Shown: positions 17,782 through 27,278, counted from the first letter of the stretch. The stretch is DNA of 64,000 nt from Gracilimonas sp040117685 (GCF_040117685.2 NZ_JBEDYP020000014.1:62001-126000); one strand, 5' to 3'. Notes: generated from the sequence alone by a model not told the origin. Made by a program: numbers and translations.

Positions 17782-18675
17782 TTGAAAACCTCTGCCAAAC
17801 ATATCGCCGACCGTATCCGGTTGATGATTGCTACCAAGCAATTCCAGGTGGGTGAAATGTTGCCTTCTACCCGGGAACTCGGGCAACAGCTGGAAGCCAG
17901 TTTTCATACCGTAAGAAAGGCCTATCATATTCTGGAAGAAGAAGGACTGATTCTGGGAGAGCAGGGGCGCGGATTCACCGTAAAAAATCAAACACCGCTG
18001 CTGGATAAATCTGCCCGACTGGAAGTAGGCGGGGAAAAGATTCAGGCCCTGGTGGAAGAGCTTGTGGGCTATGGGTTGGATGAATCTGAAATAGAACTCC
18101 TTTTTCAGGAGCAGCTGGGATTTATGGAGTGGCCCGATCGTATTCAAACCTGCGCAAGTGTGGGGGAAAACTATGAGTTGGGTAAAATGCTCTCAGACGC
18201 AATCAAAAAACAGGTGGGTGTAAAAAGTCAGGTTATTGATGTTAACGAGTACGAAAGTGCAGCAAAATACGATGCCCTGTTTGTTCCTATTCACCTGATG
18301 AATAGCTTCAGAAGCTTGAGGGAAAGTCTGCTTATCATCCCAATTGTGTATGATTACGATCCGGATATTTTATTATCTATGGTAGACCGGGCAGCCATAG
18401 CAACAATCGGTTTGGTGACGGGTACTGAAGAAACCATCCCCAAGATTATAGACGAACTGAAGCGATCTATTCACTTTGAAGGCTCGTTTGTAGCGGGGAC
18501 TATTTATGGGAAATCATTACCGCTTTTTGTTCGTGAATCAGACCTTATCTTATACACCCCAGAAAGTGCCCGGCTGGTAGAACAGAAAGTGCCGGAGAAA
18601 AACCGCCTGAGGCTCGAATACTTGCTCTCTGAGAAAAGTTCAGAAATGATTCGGTCTGAGTTGTGGGATCAGTAG
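17782..18675 (+). CDS. GntR-family transcriptional regulator
   Basis: A 297-residue DNA-binding protein. The winged helix of the GntR family covers residues about 5-70 (IADRIRLMIATKQFQVGEMLPSTREL; HTVRKAYHILEEEGL; GRGFTV). The only start that keeps the whole domain is TTG at 17782. The C-terminal 220 residues are not a MocR aminotransferase or a UTRA domain that can be recognised; they look like an alpha/beta ligand-binding fold. It faces the thioredoxin-fold gene across a shared promoter region, so control of that gene is plausible. The ligand is unknown. Confidence 0.85.
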   Translation: MKTSAKHIADRIRLMIATKQFQVGEMLPSTRELGQQLEASFHTVRKAYHILEEEGLILGEQGRGFTVKNQTPLLDKSARLEVGGEKIQALVEELVGYGLDESEIELLFQEQLGFMEWPDRIQTCASVGENYELGKMLSDAIKKQVGVKSQVIDVNEYESAAKYDALFVPIHLMNSFRSLRESLLIIPIVYDYDPDILLSMVDRAAIATIGLVTGTEETIPKIIDELKRSIHFEGSFVAGTIYGKSLPLFVRESDLILYTPESARLVEQKVPEKNRLRLEYLLSEKSSEMIRSELWDQ

Positions 18676-18690
18676 GAAATTTTAAATTTG

Positions 18691-18740
18691 AAATGCTAAA
18701 TGTTGAATTACATGAGGTACTAATTCAACATTTAGCATTT
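18691..18740. repeat. Perfect 20-bp inverted repeat (gene-end palindrome)
   Basis: Arms 18691-18710 and 18721-18740 are exact reverse complements, separated by a 10-base loop. The arms are built of A/T-rich words such as AAATGCTAAATG. It lies between the GntR stop and the helicase start. There is no T-run, so it is not a standard terminator. Similar hairpins with other arm sequences occur at 37515, 53428 and 54767. Confidence 0.85.
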
Positions 18741-18756
18741 AATATTCATCAATACA

Positions 18757-20682
18757 TTGATAAAAAAAGTTATTACGCAGGCCCTTGAAGCCATTGCCAA
18801 AGAAATTGAAGCCGTTCGGGAAACCCCATCTACCGATGTGCTGATGAACGGCGAGCTGGAAAAGATTTCAGGAGAGTATATCTATACATTTGAGTCTCAA
18901 AATCAGGGGCTTAAGTTCGCCGAAGAGATCCGTGCTAAAATGGATGGAAAGGAATTCAAAGTTCATCCCATAGAATTTAAGGACAAAAAAGTACGGCTTG
19001 AATTCCCCGAAAATAAAGGCCCTAAAGTAGATGAAGTATATCTGGAGTGGGAAAACGATTATGTACTCAAAAAGATGCAGGAGCACCTGTTTACCCTTCA
19101 GGAAAAATCGAAGGAAGTTCCTCAGCTTAAAGCACTCCTGAAACCGGAAAAGAACTTCAAAGAAAACAATGAAAGCCCGAAACCGGTTTTTGATGACCTT
19201 AGGAATCCATCTCAGAAAGAAGCTATCAAAAAGTCGCTGAAGAACAATATCCTATATGTTTGGGGACCGCCCGGAACAGGGAAAACAGCAACATTGGGCT
19301 TCATCATAGCTAATTTGTTGAAGGAGGGGAAACGGGTGCTTTTTGTCTCTAATACTAACAGGGCCGTGGATGTAGGGTTGTTGAGTGTGATTGATGCGCT
19401 CTATGAAATCGATCCGGGGTTCAGCATGCAGAATACGACCCGATTCGGGGAAGCCGCACTGGATGATCCGCGGCTGGAAGACATCCTGTTTGAGCATCAG
19501 GTTAAAACAAAACTGGACAGTAGAAAAGCCGATGCCGTTCAATTGAGTAATACGTTGAGTAAGTATGAGTCGCTGCAGGAAAAGATCGACGATATGATGC
19601 GGAATGGGGAGGAAGTGCCGGAGAAACTGGATTTAGAATGTCAGCTGGCGGGCAATAAAGTGGATGAACATGGAGGAGTGGAAGAGCTGGAAGACAAAAT
19701 TGATCGCTTGATGAACCTGAACGAGCGATATGAGCTTAAAAAGAAGCAGTTGGTAGCAACCACGATGGCAAAGGTGTGTACTTCTGAGCTGTTTTATGGG
19801 ATTAGTTACGATGCTGTGGTAGTAGATGAAGGCTCTATGGCAGGGATTCCGTATCTGTTGTTGATGGCCGCTAAAAGCAAGAACCGCCTGATTATTGCCG
19901 GCGACCCTATGCAACTTCCGCCCATTGCCATCACCAATGATCAGGAAGCGCGGGAATTCTTAGAGCAGGATATATTTACCTACGTTTCAAAATCGGATAC
20001 GACGGAAGCATTATTTACATGGCACGACGATAATCCGGAGTTTACCTGTTTTTTTGATGTTCAATACCGGCTGAAAGATGATTTGGCAGGGGTGATCAGC
20101 TCCGTGTTTTATGAGGGCCGTTTAAAGTCGGATACCACCGAAGAGGAAATGAAAACACTCCCTGATACCTCAGGTTCTGTGGCTTTGGTAGATACGGCGA
20201 AATACAATCCTTATCTGGAGCAGGAAACAGGAGAGCGAGGCTTTAAGCCCGTAAATGAGGTTCACCATAAACTGATAGAGGAAAGTTTGAAACGGCTTAC
20301 CCGAAACTATGCTCCGGAGAATATTGGGATTATTGTTCCATTTAGAAACAGTGTGTATAAAGTCCGAAATCACCTTTGGGAATCCGGGTTTAAAGACATT
20401 GAAGTGGGCACCATTCACACTTTTCAGGGGCGGGAAAAATCAGTGATTATCTTTGATACGGTGATGAGCGGAGAATGGCAGAATGGAGGTATGCGTCACT
20501 ATTCTGTCCGACCGTTTGACGAAGCCAAAAATGGACTCAGCGTGCCACGATTATTAAATGTTGCCTTTTCCCGGAGCAAAGAGTTATTGGTCATCATAGC
20601 GGATATGCAGCATGTGGAAAGAGTGTATGGGAAGAAATTTCTGGGTCGCTTGTTGCATTCTGTTAAACAAATATCGATTTAG
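18757..20682 (+). CDS. UPF1/DNA2-like SF1B helicase
   Basis: A 641-residue AAA/UvrD-fold helicase. Walker A is GPPGTGKT at residues about 170-177; Walker B is VVVDEGSM; motif III is GDPMQLPPIA; later motifs are DVQYRL, TIHTFQGREKSVIIFDTV and NVAFSRSKELLVII. The motif spacing and the inserted segment of about 130 residues between motifs Ia and II resemble the UPF1/Dna2/IGHMBP2 group. Substrate (RNA or DNA) is unknown. The first codon is TTG at 18757; no ATG lies near. It follows the GntR gene on the same strand, but a long palindrome separates them. Confidence 0.87.
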   Translation: MIKKVITQALEAIAKEIEAVRETPSTDVLMNGELEKISGEYIYTFESQNQGLKFAEEIRAKMDGKEFKVHPIEFKDKKVRLEFPENKGPKVDEVYLEWENDYVLKKMQEHLFTLQEKSKEVPQLKALLKPEKNFKENNESPKPVFDDLRNPSQKEAIKKSLKNNILYVWGPPGTGKTATLGFIIANLLKEGKRVLFVSNTNRAVDVGLLSVIDALYEIDPGFSMQNTTRFGEAALDDPRLEDILFEHQVKTKLDSRKADAVQLSNTLSKYESLQEKIDDMMRNGEEVPEKLDLECQLAGNKVDEHGGVEELEDKIDRLMNLNERYELKKKQLVATTMAKVCTSELFYGISYDAVVVDEGSMAGIPYLLLMAAKSKNRLIIAGDPMQLPPIAITNDQEAREFLEQDIFTYVSKSDTTEALFTWHDDNPEFTCFFDVQYRLKDDLAGVISSVFYEGRLKSDTTEEEMKTLPDTSGSVALVDTAKYNPYLEQETGERGFKPVNEVHHKLIEESLKRLTRNYAPENIGIIVPFRNSVYKVRNHLWESGFKDIEVGTIHTFQGREKSVIIFDTVMSGEWQNGGMRHYSVRPFDEAKNGLSVPRLLNVAFSRSKELLVIIADMQHVERVYGKKFLGRLLHSVKQISI

Positions 20683-20811
20683 ACGGGATGAGTGTAACTA
20701 ATCAAAGAAGATTTGAAAAAATTGTGTGTTGATTCAAAAAAAGGTTGAATTGTAGTTCATAACACTCTTATATTTGGTGCTCTCTGAGAGGAGAGAAATT
20801 TACTGATAGAA

Positions 20812-20883
20812 GCGGGAATAGCTCAGTGGTAGAGCATCTCGTTGCCAACGAGAAGGTCGCGAGTTCGAATCTCGTTTCCCGCT
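20812..20883 (+). tRNA. tRNA-Gly (GCC anticodon)
   Basis: The 72-base cloverleaf is clear: acceptor stem GCGGGAA/TTCCCGC, D arm with AGCTCAGTGGTAGAGC, anticodon stem TCTCG/CGAGA with loop TTGCCAA giving anticodon GCC, and T arm with GTTCGAATC. CCA is not encoded. A rho-independent terminator follows at once. Confidence 0.97.
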
Positions 20884-20884
20884 C

Positions 20885-20919
20885 AAAAAGGCAGTTAAGG
20901 AGACTTAGCTGCCTTTTTT
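20885..20919 (+). terminator. Rho-independent terminator of tRNA-Gly
   Basis: AAAAAGGCAG pairs with CTGCCTTTTT around a 14-base loop and ends in a T-run, two bases after the tRNA. The loop and right arm (20897-20914) recur at 21364-21381. Confidence 0.88.
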
Positions 20920-21381
20920 ATTTTGGGGGAGAAATGCACGAAACGTATATCATTCATAGCGAAAGCAAAGACCGGTATTACATTGGGTCGACTTCGGTTG
21001 GGGTGGTCAAAAGGGTAGAACGGCATAACGCCGGATGGTCACGCTCCACGAAGTCGGGGATCCCGTGGATCATAAAATATGTAGAGACTTTTGCTACAAA
21101 GTCAGAAGCGTTAGCAAGGGAACGCCACATCAAGAAACAGAAAAGCTTAAAATTAAATAGAATAAGAAGGCAGGACCTCCAAGCGTCCGAAGGACCTTGG
21201 AGAGTTCGCCGGCAACTAACGCTCACGGTTCTAACCAATCATACCTCTACAACGCTTCCAGGACCTGCGGACGCTGAAAGGTTGCATCAGGTGAACAGTG
21301 CTTTGCCTTTCTCATTTCGGTTTTCTTGTTCATTCTAAAAATGCTTAATACAGATTTGGTGATAAGGAGACTTAGCTGCCT
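20897..21381 (+). repeat. 18-bp direct repeats flanking the GIY-YIG gene
   Basis: AAGGAGACTTAGCTGCCT occurs at 20897-20914, inside the tRNA-Gly terminator, and again exactly at 21364-21381. Between the repeats is a 449-bp segment holding the GIY-YIG gene. The layout looks like an insertion or segmental duplication at the tRNA 3' end, with a target-derived direct repeat. Confidence 0.8.
20934..21338 (+). CDS. GIY-YIG nuclease-domain protein
   Basis: About 134 residues from the ATG at 20934. The first 85 residues are a compact GIY-YIG domain of the UvrC-N/YhbQ type: ETYIIHSESKDRYYIGSTS, RVERHNAGWSRSTKSG, and ALARERHIKKQKS. The C-terminal 50 residues (from about KLNRIRRQ) look unlike the family and may be a read-through into non-coding sequence or a frameshifted tail. 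A longer frame from 20826 runs through the tRNA and is an artefact. Small GIY-YIG genes next to tRNA or rRNA genes are common in Bacteroidota-type genomes. Their role is unknown; mobility or repair is possible. Confidence 0.75.
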   Translation: MHETYIIHSESKDRYYIGSTSVGVVKRVERHNAGWSRSTKSGIPWIIKYVETFATKSEALARERHIKKQKSLKLNRIRRQDLQASEGPWRVRRQLTLTVLTNHTSTTLPGPADAERLHQVNSALPFSFRFSCSF

Positions 21382-21486
21382 CCTAAATTACATAACCACA
21401 TTTTTTGGTTTGTCGAATGTGTGGAATGTAATCCATTTTTAAGCTGTTCAGAATATTGACTTACAACCAAAACTAATTCAATTATT

Positions 21487-21909
21487 ATGCCAACAAAAAA
21501 AGCAGAAGCAGTTTGGAATGGAAATTTGAAATCCGGAAACGGTACAATGAAAGTAGGGAGTGGTTCCTATGAAGGGGCGTATAGTTTTGCTACCCGTTTT
21601 GAAGATAAATCAGGTTCAAATCCGGAAGAATTAATTGGGGCGGCTCACGCCGGATGTTTTTCTATGGCATTTTCTAACGAATTGGATAAAGCAGGATTCA
21701 CACCGAATTCCGTTCACACCAATGCCGAGGTAACTATTGATCCGGGTGCCGGCGCTATTACTACAATTAAGCTGACTTCCAAAGGGAATGTGCCAGATAT
21801 AGAGAACGATAAATTCCAGGAAATTGCTGAGGCAGCAAAAAACGGATGCCCTGTATCTAAGGCGCTGAGTGGAGTCACCATAGAATTGGATGCCACGCTT
21901 GAAAACTAA
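21487..21909 (+). CDS. osmC: OsmC-family organic hydroperoxide peroxiredoxin
   Basis: A 140-residue cytoplasmic thiol peroxidase. The two redox cysteines are visible: one in GAAHAGCFSMAFS and the other in AKNGCPVSKALSG. The N-terminal AEAVWNGNLKSGNGTMKVGSG strand pattern and the total length match OsmC rather than Ohr. It is a single gene with its own terminator; no OhrR-type regulator is nearby. Confidence 0.93.
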   Translation: MPTKKAEAVWNGNLKSGNGTMKVGSGSYEGAYSFATRFEDKSGSNPEELIGAAHAGCFSMAFSNELDKAGFTPNSVHTNAEVTIDPGAGAITTIKLTSKGNVPDIENDKFQEIAEAAKNGCPVSKALSGVTIELDATLEN

Positions 21910-21937
21910 CCGGTAGATAGTAAGAAGTTTAGGTGCC

Positions 21938-21964
21938 AAACCCGCTTTTAAGCGGGTTTTTTTA
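21938..21964 (+). terminator. Rho-independent terminator after osmC
   Basis: AACCCGCTT and AAGCGGGTT form a near-loopless stem (the loop is in the central TTTAA) followed by a run of seven T residues. Confidence 0.9.
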
Positions 21965-22054
21965 TATCACAACTTTTTTCATTTATTTAAGCATCTTAAA
22001 GAGCCGATAAACACATAAGGCAATAGTTTTTACTATAATCAGTAACCACTTTTA

Positions 22055-24169
22055 ATGATTATGCCTTCAGTAGTTTATCAGTTACTCACTTATTTATTCA
22101 TAATTATTGCGCTTCAACCCGTTTATGCTATTCAGAATACCAATAGCGGGAATGAAAGTGATAGTAGTCGTGTGCTAATTTGGCTCAGTGAAGCAGAGTC
22201 GGACCTTGAACGAAGTAAATTATCTGAGGCTCGAAGAAAGACACAGCTCGCTGACAGCCTTTCAGAGAAATTGGAATTTTCCGAAGGAAAAGCTCTATCC
22301 AGCCTTCGTTTTGCGGACATTCTGATTACGGAACGCAGGCAAGACTCCGCTATCGTTATTTTAAATGAAGCTATACGAAAGTATCCCGATAGCAAACTGA
22401 GGGCAAATTACAATAACTTGCTGGCAGCGGCTTATTCGTACCGTGGGGAAGAAGCGAAAGCGATAGAAGCTTTTAAAGAAGCGCTTAAATATGTATCCCG
22501 ATTAGATAGCTCTAAGGTAGACAGAACGAATGCGGCAATTCGGCAGAACATGGCAAATGCTTATATAGACCTGGGGCAAACAGCGTTAGCTTTTGAATAC
22601 TACCTGGATGCAGTACGTTTTGCGGAAATGACCCGCGACACTTCATTCCTGGCAACTACGCTGAATAATATTGGCCATGCTTACAACATGGAAGAGAATT
22701 TCGAACGTGCTGCCTTTTATCTTGAAAAAGCCAGGACCTTATCAAAGCAGAAAAACCTCCTACCTGAGTTATACCGAACAACACTGAATCTTGCAAATAC
22801 CCGAAACGATCAGGAGAGGCTGCAGGAAGCATTAGACTTGTACAACGAAGCCCTGGAACTGAATAATCAAATCCGCCCGGATTCCCCTCCTGTAATCGTA
22901 CTATATAACCTTGGAAGACTAAATGGAAAGTTAGGAAATCATGAAAAAGCAGAGGCCCAGTTTCGTGAATCTCTTGCACATTCCAGGCAGATGGGTATCA
23001 TCCAGGGGGAATACTATAATAACTTCGGGCTTGGCAACTTATACAGAGAAATAGAGCGCTATGAAGAGGCTATTCAATATTTTGAAAATGCCAGGGATAT
23101 TTCTGAGAGCTTAGGTGCTACTTCTTTAATGCAGGATGTTCGCCAAAAGTTGTATGAAACCAACCGGGAAGCCAACCGGTTCGAAGATGCCCTTCAGTAT
23201 TTAGAGCTGTACAAAGAATTATCGGATAGTCTGACAAGCATCGAAAAAGAACAAGCACTAGCCGAACTTGAGAATCAATTGGAGTTGGATCGCCAGAATG
23301 AGGTAAACCGGTTGTTACAGGATAAACAGGCTCAGCAGGAGAGACGGCTTGAGGTACAATACATATTTATAGTTGTAGCTGCGCTGGTGATCGTATTGAT
23401 TGTGGTACTCCTGTTTATGATGAGAAAAAGTGCCCGCGAACGGGAAGAAATAAACAGGGTGTTGGAAGAGCAAAAAGAGGAGCTTATAGAGGCCAACAAA
23501 GCAAAAGATAAATTATTTGCCATTATAGCTCACGACCTGCGCACACCCATGACTTCCATGCAGGGAATCCTCCACCTTCTTAAAGACAATGTAATCTCAA
23601 AAGAGGAACTCACTCAGCTGATTCCTGAACTTGAGATGTCCATTCAAAAGAATGTACATATAATGGAAGACCTGCTAGCATGGGCTAAGGATCAGCTATC
23701 AGGAGTTAAAATGGAAATTAGTCCTATTAACCTATACAGCGTTGTGGATGAGATTGTGTCGAGCCATACTTTTATTGCCCAAAAAAAGGGGGTAACAGTA
23801 CATCACTGTATTCAGGAAGGTGAGCACGTATTGGCTGATCAGAATGCCCTGCAACTGGTTGTTCGCAATGTAGTCTCCAACAGCATCAAATTTACCAGAA
23901 ACGGAGATGAAATAGAGATTAAAGCTGAGCCTAATTCCCATAATGTGAAGATTATTATCAGAGATACGGGCATAGGAATACCTGAAGAGGAATCCGACAA
24001 AGTATTTTCAAACAAAGCCTGGACAAGAGAAGGTACCAATAAAGAAAAGGGAACCGGATTTGGGTTGAGCCTTTCTAAAGAATTTGTAGAGCGTATGAAC
24101 GGGGAAATCTGGTTTGAAAGCACGGAAGGCGAAGGGTCCACTTTTTACATTGAATTACCTAAAGCGTAA
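22055..24169 (+). CDS. TPR-domain sensor histidine kinase
   Basis: A 704-residue membrane kinase. A signal or first membrane helix (residues about 7-25) is followed by about 390 residues of TPR repeats (for example AFEYYLDAVRFAEMTRDTSFLATTLNNIGHAY and YYNNFGLGNLYREIERYEEAIQYF) in the periplasm, a coiled coil, a membrane helix (about 430-455) and the kinase core. The phospho-accepting histidine is H493 in AIIAHDLRTP. The ATPase domain shows NVVSNSIKFT (N box), DTGIGIP (G1) and GTGFGLSLSKEFVERMNG (G2). No response regulator is adjacent. The TPR sensor presumably detects a protein or peptide signal. Confidence 0.92.
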   Translation: MIMPSVVYQLLTYLFIIIALQPVYAIQNTNSGNESDSSRVLIWLSEAESDLERSKLSEARRKTQLADSLSEKLEFSEGKALSSLRFADILITERRQDSAIVILNEAIRKYPDSKLRANYNNLLAAAYSYRGEEAKAIEAFKEALKYVSRLDSSKVDRTNAAIRQNMANAYIDLGQTALAFEYYLDAVRFAEMTRDTSFLATTLNNIGHAYNMEENFERAAFYLEKARTLSKQKNLLPELYRTTLNLANTRNDQERLQEALDLYNEALELNNQIRPDSPPVIVLYNLGRLNGKLGNHEKAEAQFRESLAHSRQMGIIQGEYYNNFGLGNLYREIERYEEAIQYFENARDISESLGATSLMQDVRQKLYETNREANRFEDALQYLELYKELSDSLTSIEKEQALAELENQLELDRQNEVNRLLQDKQAQQERRLEVQYIFIVVAALVIVLIVVLLFMMRKSAREREEINRVLEEQKEELIEANKAKDKLFAIIAHDLRTPMTSMQGILHLLKDNVISKEELTQLIPELEMSIQKNVHIMEDLLAWAKDQLSGVKMEISPINLYSVVDEIVSSHTFIAQKKGVTVHHCIQEGEHVLADQNALQLVVRNVVSNSIKFTRNGDEIEIKAEPNSHNVKIIIRDTGIGIPEEESDKVFSNKAWTREGTNKEKGTGFGLSLSKEFVERMNGEIWFESTEGEGSTFYIELPKA

Positions 24170-24309
24170 CCGAACTAAAAGCAGGGATTCATTTATTGCA
24201 ATGATGTGAACAATCTGTAGATAACTTCTGTGAGTTCTAATTCCCGAAACCCCGAATCATTTCTTATCTTCAACACTTACTTAATCACTCATTATCTGGA
24301 GCTTTGAAT

Positions 24310-25812
24310 ATGAGCGACAAGCCTCGCGAATATTGCGGAATCTACGGTATCTATAATCACCCCGATGCAGCCCTTCATACCTACTATGGTTTGCATGCTT
24401 TACAGCACCGGGGACAGGAATCGGCCGGAATTGTTACTTCTTATTTTGATGACGACAAAGGACGGTATTCTATGCCGGCTTATAAAGACTTTGGATTAGT
24501 GCTTAACGTGTTTAGTAAATCCAAGGTTTTTAAGAAAATATTGAGAGGTAAAAATGCCATAGGCCATAATCGGTACTCAACCTCAGGCTCCTCCAAAAAC
24601 CCCGCCAACATCCAGCCTTTTCGGGTACACTACCGGAATGGTAACCTGGCCATCGGGCACAACGGGAATCTTTCCAATGCCAAGCAAATCCGCGAGCGGT
24701 TCCGCAAAGAAGGTGTTCTTTTTCAAAGTACCTCTGATACTGAGTTAATTCTGCATCTCATTTCCCACAGCGATAAGGAAGACCAGATGGAGCAGATTAT
24801 GGACGCACTCGAACAAATTGAGGGTGCTTACTGTCTGGTTATTCTAACGGATGACAAACTGATTGCGGTCAGAGATCCCAACGGATTCAGGCCTCTTGCC
24901 TTGGGTAAAGTAGATGGTGCATACTGTGTGTCCAGCGAAACCTGTGCTTTTGATATCAACAATGCCGAGTATATTCGGGATGTGCAGCCCGGCGAAGTGA
25001 TTGTGATTGACAAGGATGCCGACGAAAGCAACGAGCCGAAGTCCTATTTTATACCTCCGCAAGAAGGAACAGGTACCAGCCAGTGTATTTTTGAATATGT
25101 GTACTTTTCTCGTCCCGACAGCAAGATTTTCGGCGAGATGGTGGATAAGATCCGACGCAATCTTGGTAAACAATTAGCCAAAGAACACCCGCTGACCGAT
25201 GTTGTTAAGAACAATACAACGGGTAAGAAGCCGGTTGTTATTTCGGTACCTGATTCCAGTAACACGGCTGCTCTTGGTTACGCCAGCGAAAGCAATAAAT
25301 TAGGCAATGACTGTAAGTATGATATCGGCTTGATTAGAAACCATTACGTAGGGCGGACTTTTATATCACCGGGTCAGAAATCCCGCGAGCAGAAAGTACG
25401 AACCAAGTTTAATCCCGTTCGTGGTGTAATCGAGGGGCGGGTTGTTATTATCGTAGATGACTCGATTGTGCGAGGAACAACTTCCCGCTACCTGGTTGAC
25501 ATGATCAGGGAATGTAACCCGGCTGAGATCCACTTCTTGGTGAGCTCGCCCCCGATTATAAGTCCATGCTATTACGGAATGGATTTCCCGACTCCCAATG
25601 AATTAATAGCCAATAAGTTTGATCGGGATATCGAAAAAATGGCAGAAGAAATCGGGGTGGACAGCCTCCGTTATTTGTCTGCAGATGGACTTGTTGACGC
25701 CGTAAAAGAAGCGAACCCTTCCGGCCACGATTATTGCACTGCTTGTTTCACAGGTAATTACCCGGTGCCTGTCAATTTTGGTGTTGAGAAAGAAGAAAAT
25801 GAGCTGGTTTAA
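24310..25812 (+). CDS. purF: Amidophosphoribosyltransferase
   Basis: A 500-residue enzyme for the first committed step of purine synthesis, PRPP plus glutamine to phosphoribosylamine. The ATG at 24310 has a GGAG ribosome site eight bases upstream and gives MSDKPREYCGIYG; an upstream in-frame TTG adds two residues. C9 is the glutaminase nucleophile after removal of a short propeptide, as in Bacillus-type enzymes. HALQHRGQESAG, HNGNLSNA and the PRPP loop VVIIVDDSIVRGTTS are intact. Cysteines in SPCYYGMD and DYCTACF suggest the Bacillus-type 4Fe-4S cluster. The stop overlaps the engB start (TAATG). Confidence 0.96.
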   Translation: MSDKPREYCGIYGIYNHPDAALHTYYGLHALQHRGQESAGIVTSYFDDDKGRYSMPAYKDFGLVLNVFSKSKVFKKILRGKNAIGHNRYSTSGSSKNPANIQPFRVHYRNGNLAIGHNGNLSNAKQIRERFRKEGVLFQSTSDTELILHLISHSDKEDQMEQIMDALEQIEGAYCLVILTDDKLIAVRDPNGFRPLALGKVDGAYCVSSETCAFDINNAEYIRDVQPGEVIVIDKDADESNEPKSYFIPPQEGTGTSQCIFEYVYFSRPDSKIFGEMVDKIRRNLGKQLAKEHPLTDVVKNNTTGKKPVVISVPDSSNTAALGYASESNKLGNDCKYDIGLIRNHYVGRTFISPGQKSREQKVRTKFNPVRGVIEGRVVIIVDDSIVRGTTSRYLVDMIRECNPAEIHFLVSSPPIISPCYYGMDFPTPNELIANKFDRDIEKMAEEIGVDSLRYLSADGLVDAVKEANPSGHDYCTACFTGNYPVPVNFGVEKEENELV

Positions 25813-26408
25813 TGTTTAACGCCCAGCCCAAATTTATTACCAGTGCTACAAAGCTTGAAGAATGCCCACCGGCCACCTTACCTGAGGTATGTTTTGCCGG
25901 ACGTTCTAATGTCGGGAAATCTTCTCTCATTAATGCTCTTCTGAATAAGAAAAACATAGCCCGGACATCAAATGTGCCGGGTAAAACCCAACAGATGAAC
26001 TACTATAAAGTGGGAAATGAGTTTTTCATGGTTGATCTGCCTGGTTACGGATATGCCAAAGTTCCTAAAAAGGAGAGAGAGCGTTGGGGTAAAAACATCC
26101 GCGACTATTTGTTGGATCGCGAATCTCTGAGTCTGATACTTCACGTTGTAGATGTACGGCATGAACCCAGCCAGCTGGATGAAGACTTTTTCTATTGGAT
26201 GGCTATGAATGAGAAACCCTTTTCAGTGGTACTCTCAAAGTCAGACAAAATTTCCAGGAATAAAGTAAATCAATCGAAAGCAAGAGTTCGCCGCATCCTG
26301 AAAGAAATGAACATTGAGATTCCGATTTTACCGTATTCATCTGATTCCAGAGAAGGTATTCCTGAGATAAAAGATCTGATTACCGAGTTTGTGAATCATT
26401 CAAAGTAA
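25812..26408 (+). CDS. engB: Ribosome biogenesis GTPase EngB (YsxC/YihA)
   Basis: A 198-residue TrmE-Era-EngA-YihA-Septin family GTPase needed for late 50S subunit assembly. G1 is GRSNVGKSSLINALL, the switch I region is NVPGKTQQMNYY, G3 is DLPGYGYAKV, G4 is LSKSDK (TKxD class) and G5 is PYSSDSREG. Length is usual. Its start codon overlaps the purF stop in TAATG, so translation is probably coupled, although the functions are unrelated. Confidence 0.96.
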   Translation: MFNAQPKFITSATKLEECPPATLPEVCFAGRSNVGKSSLINALLNKKNIARTSNVPGKTQQMNYYKVGNEFFMVDLPGYGYAKVPKKERERWGKNIRDYLLDRESLSLILHVVDVRHEPSQLDEDFFYWMAMNEKPFSVVLSKSDKISRNKVNQSKARVRRILKEMNIEIPILPYSSDSREGIPEIKDLITEFVNHSK

Positions 26409-26427
26409 AAACCGATTTCGATCTTAG

Positions 26428-27195
26428 TTAGTCAAAATCTCCGCTTTGATATCGGCCGGCTAACCTTTCTTCATTCACACGTTTGAAGTTTTTGAGCATT
26501 TTCGGCGAAAGTGAAGCAACCGTCATTTCCCGCTTCCCTAAAGCACCTTGTGAACGCGCAACTTTCCATCCTGAGGCACACATAGCTCCACGTGCTTTCG
26601 AGGCAGCACAATAGGTGGCAAGAACTGCTTGATTAGAGGAATAGGAGGCTAGTTTGGTAAAGGTGTCGGCGGTCCAAAGCTCTTCATTAACTTCCGGTGA
26701 AAAAGGGTCATGAAAAATAAAATCGGCTTGTAAGTTTTGTGGAGAAAAATCCCCGAACCGGCCGTAAAAAAGATGGAGCGTAACATCCATATCCTTCAAA
26801 GGCTGAATCTCATTCAATCCGGGTTGAATACCGTCAAAGATACCCGGTAGCATATCATTGAGTTCAGGGTGATTCAGATGTTTTTTAAAGTCGAACCCAG
26901 AAGCAGTAGCCCGGTCAACGGGAAAAGCCTCTATCGACCAAAACTCCACGGGTATATTGAGCTTTTTCTGTTTAAGAATATCAAGGAGTAACAGGAAATT
27001 CAGCCCTGTTCCGAAACCAATTTCCAGAATTGTTAAGGAATTAGCTTTATCCAGAGTTGAAATCAACCCCGGTGTTTCAAAGAAAACGTGCAGGCTTTCT
27101 GAGGCCGCTCCATTGGGGTTATGATAAAATTGCTCAAAAGTATCTGAATAGAGAGTCGAAGAACCGTCTTTGGTTTGGTGAACTGTAGGTGTCAT
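26428..27195 (-). CDS. mnmD: tRNA 5-methylaminomethyl-2-thiouridine methyltransferase, MnmD-like (single-domain MnmC1)
   Basis: A 255-residue SAM-dependent methyltransferase. The N-terminal DGSSTLYSDTFEQFYHNPNGAASES is the family hallmark, followed by SAM motif I LTILEIGFGTGLNFLLL, and the active-site region FIFHDPFSPEVNEELWT, then TYCAASKARGAMCASGWKV. It is the methyltransferase half of E. coli MnmC without the FAD oxidase domain, as in many bacteria that have free-standing MnmD. An FAD/DAO oxidoreductase is encoded 3 kb away at 30438, but a functional link is only speculative. Convergent with engB. Confidence 0.92.
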   Translation of the reverse strand: MTPTVHQTKDGSSTLYSDTFEQFYHNPNGAASESLHVFFETPGLISTLDKANSLTILEIGFGTGLNFLLLLDILKQKKLNIPVEFWSIEAFPVDRATASGFDFKKHLNHPELNDMLPGIFDGIQPGLNEIQPLKDMDVTLHLFYGRFGDFSPQNLQADFIFHDPFSPEVNEELWTADTFTKLASYSSNQAVLATYCAASKARGAMCASGWKVARSQGALGKREMTVASLSPKMLKNFKRVNEERLAGRYQSGDFD

Positions 27196-27278
27196 AGGTC
27201 AAAGATAATGCATCAGTCATCATTTAGAAACAGGTCATTCTGTTCGTCATCAAACTATTAGGCAGAGTAAAGCACAAT

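Noticed and set aside
20826..20933. Upstream extension of the GIY-YIG reading frame beginning inside tRNA-Gly
   Set aside because: It translates the tRNA and its terminator; the ATG at 20934 starts the actual domain.
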